In this document: positions 58,816 through 64,000 of the stretch, piece by piece
Layout of the letters: each line of letters starts with the position of its first letter
How positions within the stretch are numbered: position 1 is the stretch's first letter
Assembly (NCBI GenBank): GCA_030267565.1
Contig: BRXU01000001.1
Span: 9,713,001-9,777,000, forward strand
Length of the DNA stretch: 64,000 bases
Direction of reading: 5' to 3'
Origin: Pleodorina starrii
Taxonomy: Eukaryota > Chlorophyta > Chlorophyceae > Chlamydomonadales > Volvocaceae
Notes under the pieces: model-generated
What the model was told of the DNA's origin: nothing
The model's database searches: none
Seen by the model: only the letters and a program-made list of their open reading frames with translations
Program-made: the position numbers and the translations under genes

Positions 58816-61506
58816 CCAACTCACCAAACGACCAACCTACCGTATCCAACCAACCGAGCGGCGAATCAACCGACCAACCGCTCGGCGTGGTTCCCGAATC
58901 GAGTCTGGCCCAAAAGCGGGAATTCCGATCGTGTCCGGATCTCCGGGCTCCTGGGACCCCATCTACGGTAGTGAGGGTTAGAGGCGGTGAGAGGCGGGTC
59001 GGGAACGAATCGTGCGGGCCGGCTGAGGTGATGCGCTCTGGAAGACTCGAACGTTTTGGAGGACCACATAGCAGCGAGGGCCGAAAGGGCAGACGGGACA
59101 GTCGAAGCCGTACTTATGTAGCAGTACGGCAAGTTAAAGGTGATGGTGTACTTTTTGGGGGGGAAGGCGGCTCAGGAGGAGGGTGTGAGGGTTTCTGAGG
59201 GCGTTTGGAGGAGGAAGGAATCTCCGGGGGGGGCGGAGCTGTGAGGGCTGGTGCTGCGCGGTCATTGCGGGTGACGGATTTCGGCCGGGGGGCTTGGGCT
59301 GGGGCCGGCGGCCGGCGAGACGCGGCGCCCGTACTCCCGTACATCCGTGTCCACACACCCGTGCGCCCGTGCACCTGGAACATGTACATAGCATGTACCC
59401 GCATGTACCGCTTTTTACACTCGATCGTCTCACGAACGCGGCGAGGACGTCGGGCGCCACCTGACAGGACATGACACGACAGGACTGCACATGATGCGGA
59501 CCCGGGTCGCGGTTTACTTATGCATCAGCGAAGAGAGAAGAAAGCGGTGTGTGTGGGGAGGGCGGGGCGGGTTTTTGGATAGCTGAGCGGGCTGCGTGCG
59601 ACCCGTGGGTCGGTAGGTCGGTCGGTAGGTGCAAAAGGCGGCGCGTTGTGCTGTGCTGTGTGTTGCGTCCGTGTTGCATTGCGGCGCGGTGCGGTATTTT
59701 TGGTGCATGAGGAGGAATAAAGCGGGCGGCAGCGGCGGCGGCAGGAGGCGGCGGCGCTCCTCCCGGCTGCCGGTCTCTGCAACCGCACTGCAAACGCATC
59801 GGCGGACGCCAGGGGGCCGGGCGGGGGCGATCCCGCCCCTGCCCTGCCCTGCCCCCGCCCCCGCCCCCCCCCCGGCGATCCCACCCTGGAGAGTGCGACC
59901 ACCTTAACCCCGCCTACCGTGTTGTGCCACAGCCGGCAGCGCCAGATGCAGCTTGCCGGCGGCCTCCACCACTGCCCCCTGCGACTTCAGAATGGATGGC
60001 ATTCCAGGGCGGGGCGTGGCCAAAGACCCAAAAACTCCCAAGTAAGGGGGCGTAAGCTGCTGCAGTGGACCTAGTGACCCATGGGTCGGCACCGGTCAGT
60101 GCGTTTGGTTCTCGGCCATTGTGTGTGTATGTGTGTGTGTTTGTGGGTAGGGGGTGGGGGGTTGTATGACTTGCGACCCCGGATGGGCGGGAGGCAGGGG
60201 CAGCCAGGCGACGATCCCGCCGGAATGCGGGCTAGCGGGTATGGTGGGAGGGTGGGGTGGGATGGCATATTCACTCTAGCGGGTATCTTGGGAGGTGGCG
60301 GGGACAGGGAGGGGCCCTGTTGGGTTGGGAGGGGTTTCCGGGCCGCTGAGAGTGCGGGAGAGGCCGGCGCCGCATCAATCACACCACAGCGCAGAGCAGC
60401 GCACCGCACCACCCAAAGGCCACCACGGGATTGGGAGGGAGCCACCGCCGGGAGTGTGCTGCGGAGGGGGGGGGGCGGACCCCGGGCTTGCTTTGCGGTT
60501 GCAGTGGGGCGGGCGGGGGACGGCAGGGCACGGCACGGCGGGATTGCGGACGTGGGGCCTGGACAAGGGACGCTTGACTGCTGCTGAGGGTGCCGCGGGT
60601 AACCTAACCTGTCCTGACCGGGGCCAGGGCCAGGGCCAGGGCCAGGGAGTGCTCCCGGTGGAGACTCCCTCCAACGAAGGCAAGGTCGCCATTCCCCAGC
60701 CAGCCTGCCTGTCTGCCTGTCTGTCGCCGTGCCGCGACCTGGACGCCAAGGCAGTTCTTTGGCCGTCGTAGTCGCCGTCCGTGTGCCCCCTTCAAGGGAG
60801 TATTGTTTTCTTCTACGGCGGGCTGTGCTGCGTTCGCCGGGTCGGCTGCGACGGCCTACAGCTGCGAGGCGGGCGCGGTGACCCGTGGGTCGGCGGGGCC
60901 CCGCGCGCCGTCGACGGTTTGCTTTTGACGTCGTCGGTTGAGGATTGCAGAATGCGCTGTATGAGGCGCAAGCGACAGGATGGTTACAATAGTACTATAG
61001 TAGTAAGGCTGGTGGCGGTGGTGGTGGCGGTGGTTTCGAGAGGAGTGGTGACCGAGAGGTGGAGAAGGGGAGAGAAATATGGCCAGACCACTGTGAGGTG
61101 GGAGGGGGGCCTAGGGTTGTTCAGTGAGTGAACTGAAACCCCTTTTTCGATCGAGTTCGCTTCGCTGAACCTAAAACTCGAGGGATCCAAAAGATGCAAA
61201 AAGATGCGGCGGCACGGAGAGAGCGCCTATCGCCACCACCCCCACCACCATCATCATCATCGTCACCACCACTACCACCACCACCACCACCACCACCACC
61301 AGATCGCTTAACCCAAATGCCCTCCGCCACCAACAATCCTCCCATAAAACCCAACACTGTCACCAACAGCTGTTCCTCCCCCACACGTGGATAAACCCCC
61401 ACGCCCCGCCACCCCGCTTCACACCACAACCCAATCCGGAAAGCTGCCCCGCCCTCCCATCACCATCCCGCGTTCCCGCCACTTGACTCCGCGGGCCCGC
61501 AAGTTC
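58816..61506. other. Intergenic region between convergent genes
   Basis: This 2.7 kb between convergent stop codons contains no convincing coding sequence. Features are GGCCAG tandem units at 60622-60647, GTGTGT near 60120-60145, and CAC/CAT triplet runs at 61230-61304. The 3' UTRs of both neighbours are expected here. Confidence 0.45.
60984..60988 (-). terminator. TGTAA poly(A) signal candidate for the rightmost gene
   Basis: TTACA on the plus strand is TGTAA on the minus strand, about 520 bases past the stop codon at 61507. This is consistent with green-algal polyadenylation; the distance is usual for the group. Confidence 0.35.
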
Positions 61507-63418
61507 CTAGTTCCCCTCCGCCACGCGCACCGCCCGGCAGTCCGCCGCACTCAGCCGCTCCTCACCCAGCACCACCGCCGCCTGCCCCCGGCCCCGAAGA
61601 AACACCGCCACCGCGCCCTCCACACACCCGTCCGGCAGCGCCAAGCTCAGCAGCCGATGGTGCCGACCGCCGCCGCCGCCGCCGTACAGCGACAGTCGCG
61701 ACGTCGCGGCGTCAAACCCGAGCACGACCTCGCGGTGCAGCTCGTACAGTGGTACGGCATCAGCAGCGGCGGCGGCACCGGCAGCCGCGGCGCCGCCGCC
61801 GGCGCCGACAGCCGGGTTACCCGGCAGAAGCGGCGGCGATGGCGGCGGCAGCGCGATCGGCGGCGCGTCGCCCCTGATGGTGGCGGCGCCGACGGCGACG
61901 GCGCCCGTCGCCGCCGCCGCCGCCGGTGCATCAAACCCGCCGTCAGCTGTTACGGTACCTTCAGAGGCGCCGCTGCTAACGCTGCGCAGCTGCGTGCCCA
62001 GCCTCCAGCGGGGCCCGCTCACTTCGCTCACAGGCGACGGCGGAGCTGCCGGCGGCGCCGTCGGCTGCGCCGCCGCCGGCGTAGCTGGCATCCGCGGCGG
62101 CGACGAAGTCGCCGACGCCGACGGCGGCAAGGTCGACGGCGGCGCCGCCGGCAGCTCCGCCGCGCTGTCCCAGCCGAAGAAGGCGCCGTGCTCCGCCGGT
62201 GACGTAACGCCGTACTTGCCGCACCTCGCCGCAACCTCCGTCACCGGCCCCAGCAGCACGCCCAGTGCCGTACCCGCCGCCAGTCGGAGCTTGACCGCCA
62301 GGTAACGCCCTACCGCCGCCGCTGGCAGCGGCGCCGCCGCCACCGAAACTCCCTCGCTCTGTCCGACGCCCGCCGCCGCCTCCGCCGCCACATTTGTCGG
62401 CTGGGTTGCTCCGCAGCGCCAGCAGTGGCAGGGGCTGCTTCGACTCGGCAGGCCCGCCCCGCCGCCGCCGCGGCCGCCATCGCCGTCGTCGGTCCCACCG
62501 CCGTCTGCCTCGCGACCGGCCCGGTGCCGTACCGCCTCGCCGTACGGTACGACGCGGAAGGGCGCCAGGACCCACGCGCCCCCCGAACCCCGGACTACTT
62601 CCTCATGCCCCATCAGACGAAACACGCCAGCGCCCGCGTCACTCGTCGCCGCCACCGACGCCGCTCCCCCGCCCGCAACCGCCCATCGAGAACCCACACC
62701 CACTCCCGCTACCGCCCCCACGCCCTCCCCGCCCGCCGCCGCCGCCGCTGCCCCGCCGCCGCCGCCTCCAAATCCGGACCGTGCAGGACCCTCCCTGGAC
62801 CGCTCTCTTTCGTCCTGGTAGCCGCCACCTTCCATCCAGAACCCAAATCCGGATCCAGGATCGGATCCGAATCCGAGGCCGAAGACGCTGCCCTCCCTGG
62901 ACATCCACTCGGGGCGCTCCAGGCAGGCCCGCTTGCAGCCGTGCACCCACACCGCCCGGTCGACCCACAGCCGGAACGCGGCGGGGCCCAGACGGCACGT
63001 AAGCTGCGTCGGCGGCGGTGGCGGCGGCGGTGGGGGCGGCGGCGGCGGAACGTACGGCAGCGGCATGCCAAGGTAACGCAGCATCTCCAGGTGCGCGGAA
63101 AGCAGCGACCCGTCCGCCGGCGGCGGCGGCGGCGCCGGCGGCACGCCGGCAGCCGCCAGCGCGAGCAGCAGCATGTCCCCACCGTCGTCGTCGCTGTCGC
63201 CGTCGACGTCGCCGTCGACGTCGCCGTCAGCGTCGTCGCCGGCCGGCCTTCCGTGCTCCCCGACGATGTCCTTGCTGGTGCCGGCGGCGCTGCCGACAGC
63301 GGCGGCGCCGCATCCGCCATCGGGTGTCGGCTCCGCTGGCGGCGTTGGCGGCGAGGGCAGCTGCGGCGGCAGCAGCTCCCGGGCCCTATGGAGGGCCACC
63401 AGCCAGTTGATCAGCTGC
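61507..63418 (-). CDS. Unrecognised low-complexity protein, 5' end unresolved
   Basis: An open frame of 636 codons reads from a probable splice acceptor at 63418 (CCGCCGCAG, then a phase-2 exon starting QLINWLVALHRARELLPPQL) to the stop at 61507. No ATG opens it, so at least one 5' exon lies upstream, perhaps in 63419-64000, and internal introns are possible. Seen in order: Pro/Ala linker, Asp/Gly repeat (GDVDGDVDGDSDDD), a 13-residue proline run, AFRLWVDRAVWVHGCKRACL, a Gly-rich block, CHCWRC (a possible half metal site), GRYLAVKLRLAAGTALGVLL and, near the C-terminus, ELHREVVLGFDAATSRLSLY, then ALPDGCVEGAVAVFLRGRGQ. The last blocks distantly recall the strand pattern of SPRY domains, but the key tryptophans are not evident. 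No function is assigned. Confidence 0.55.
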
Positions 63419-63835
63419 CTGCGGCGGTGGATTGGATTTGAATTCGCATATTTGAATAATTAAATCGCGAAAGCAATCCGGATCCGAATCTCCCCAATAG
63501 CAGGTCAAACCTGAACTGGCCGACGACCTAGGATCTACCGTACGGTAAATGCCGGGCAGCGGCGGGGCAAGGGGTTGTTGAGGGCTGCCACCCTTTGGAG
63601 GATAACGCCTGCCCGTGACTGCCCATTTGACCCACCGAGCAACCAACTAGCAAAGCAACCAACGAACCGGACCAATTTACCTATCTCCTATCGCATCACA
63701 GCAGTATGGCGTTTCGCTTTCGCCCCGCCCCAAAACCACCGCGAATCAAGGTCAAGCCGCGAAGCCTCACAATGCCTCATCCCCCCAGGCCCAGGCCGCC
63801 CCTTCCATGTCGTTCCCTTTCCGTCGGAAACAGCT

Positions 63836-63871
<36 letters not shown>

Positions 63872-64000
63872 AACGCGAAACCCTGGACCCGGTAGGGTTG
63901 GTACCCCCTTGCGACCACAAGCGCCCTCCCATGCCCGCACACCCATGTCCCGCAAACGAACCAACTAACAAACTAACAAACAACCGCGTTCGGCCAAGCC
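63419..64000. other. Probable 5' region of the rightmost gene
   Basis: The first exon and promoter of the minus-strand gene should lie here or beyond the window. I could not choose a start. A (TC)n run followed by (GC)n is at 63835-63871, potentially Z-DNA forming. Repeated AACCAAC/AACTAAC strings occur at 63638-63665 and 63959-63983. Confidence 0.4.

Overview
The window looks like nuclear DNA of a volvocine green alga (Chlorophyceae, Chlamydomonadales; a relative of Chlamydomonas, Gonium or Volvox). The reasons are very GC-rich coding sequence, many short GT-AG introns, Ala/Gly/Gln homopolymers in proteins, dense simple repeats, TGTAA-type poly(A) signals, and gene products such as a PP2C/cyclic-nucleotide-binding/kinase fusion and a Cys/His-finger protein of a type I associate with volvocine algae. 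The species cannot be named from sequence alone. There are no prokaryotic operons, tRNAs, rRNAs or CRISPR arrays. Gene models were built by hand: exons were joined where GT-AG (or GC-AG) junctions keep reading phase and restore a recognisable protein.

Layout, left to right. (1) 288-10806, minus: a 15-exon gene, cut at the left edge, for a myristoylation-motif PP2C phosphatase fused to two cyclic-nucleotide-binding domains and a kinase fold without catalytic residues. (2) 13462-15152, plus: a 279-residue, probably plastid-targeted START/polyketide-cyclase-like lipid-binding protein. (3) 17843-22827, plus: a 1,483-residue alanine-rich protein ending in a degenerate MYND-like finger. (4) 25909-27099, minus: an intronless protein with an SH3-like segment and a poly-Gln tail. 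(5) 28021-36161, minus: the complete 11-exon gene for NOL6/Utp22/Nrap, a nucleolar small-subunit processome protein; intron 7 carries two related elements that look like box C/D snoRNAs. (6) 36577-41980, plus: a signal-peptide-peptidase-like intramembrane aspartyl protease with a PA domain, divergent from NOL6 across about 415 bp. (7) 43042-52067, minus: a patatin/cPLA2-like protein whose expected catalytic Asp is Gly. (8) 54884-58815, plus: an unrecognised Ser/Gly/Ala-rich protein. (9) 61507-63418, minus: an unrecognised low-complexity protein whose 5' end is unresolved.

The genes are unrelated housekeeping, signalling and lineage-specific functions; no pathway or operon joins them. Shared arrangements are NOL6 head to head with SPPL, two convergent pairs (genes 3/4 and 6/7) and one further convergent pair (8/9). 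The intergenic stretches of 2-3 kb at 10.8-13.4, 22.8-25.9, 52.1-54.9 and 58.8-61.5 kb hold only short or ATG-less ORFs.

Most notable: the paired snoRNA-like elements with a compensatory stem change, two GC-AG introns in NOL6 with the same donor, a composite repeat scattered through introns of unrelated genes, introns that run from G-rich at the donor to C-rich at the acceptor, and two apparent pseudoenzyme domains (kinase and lipase).
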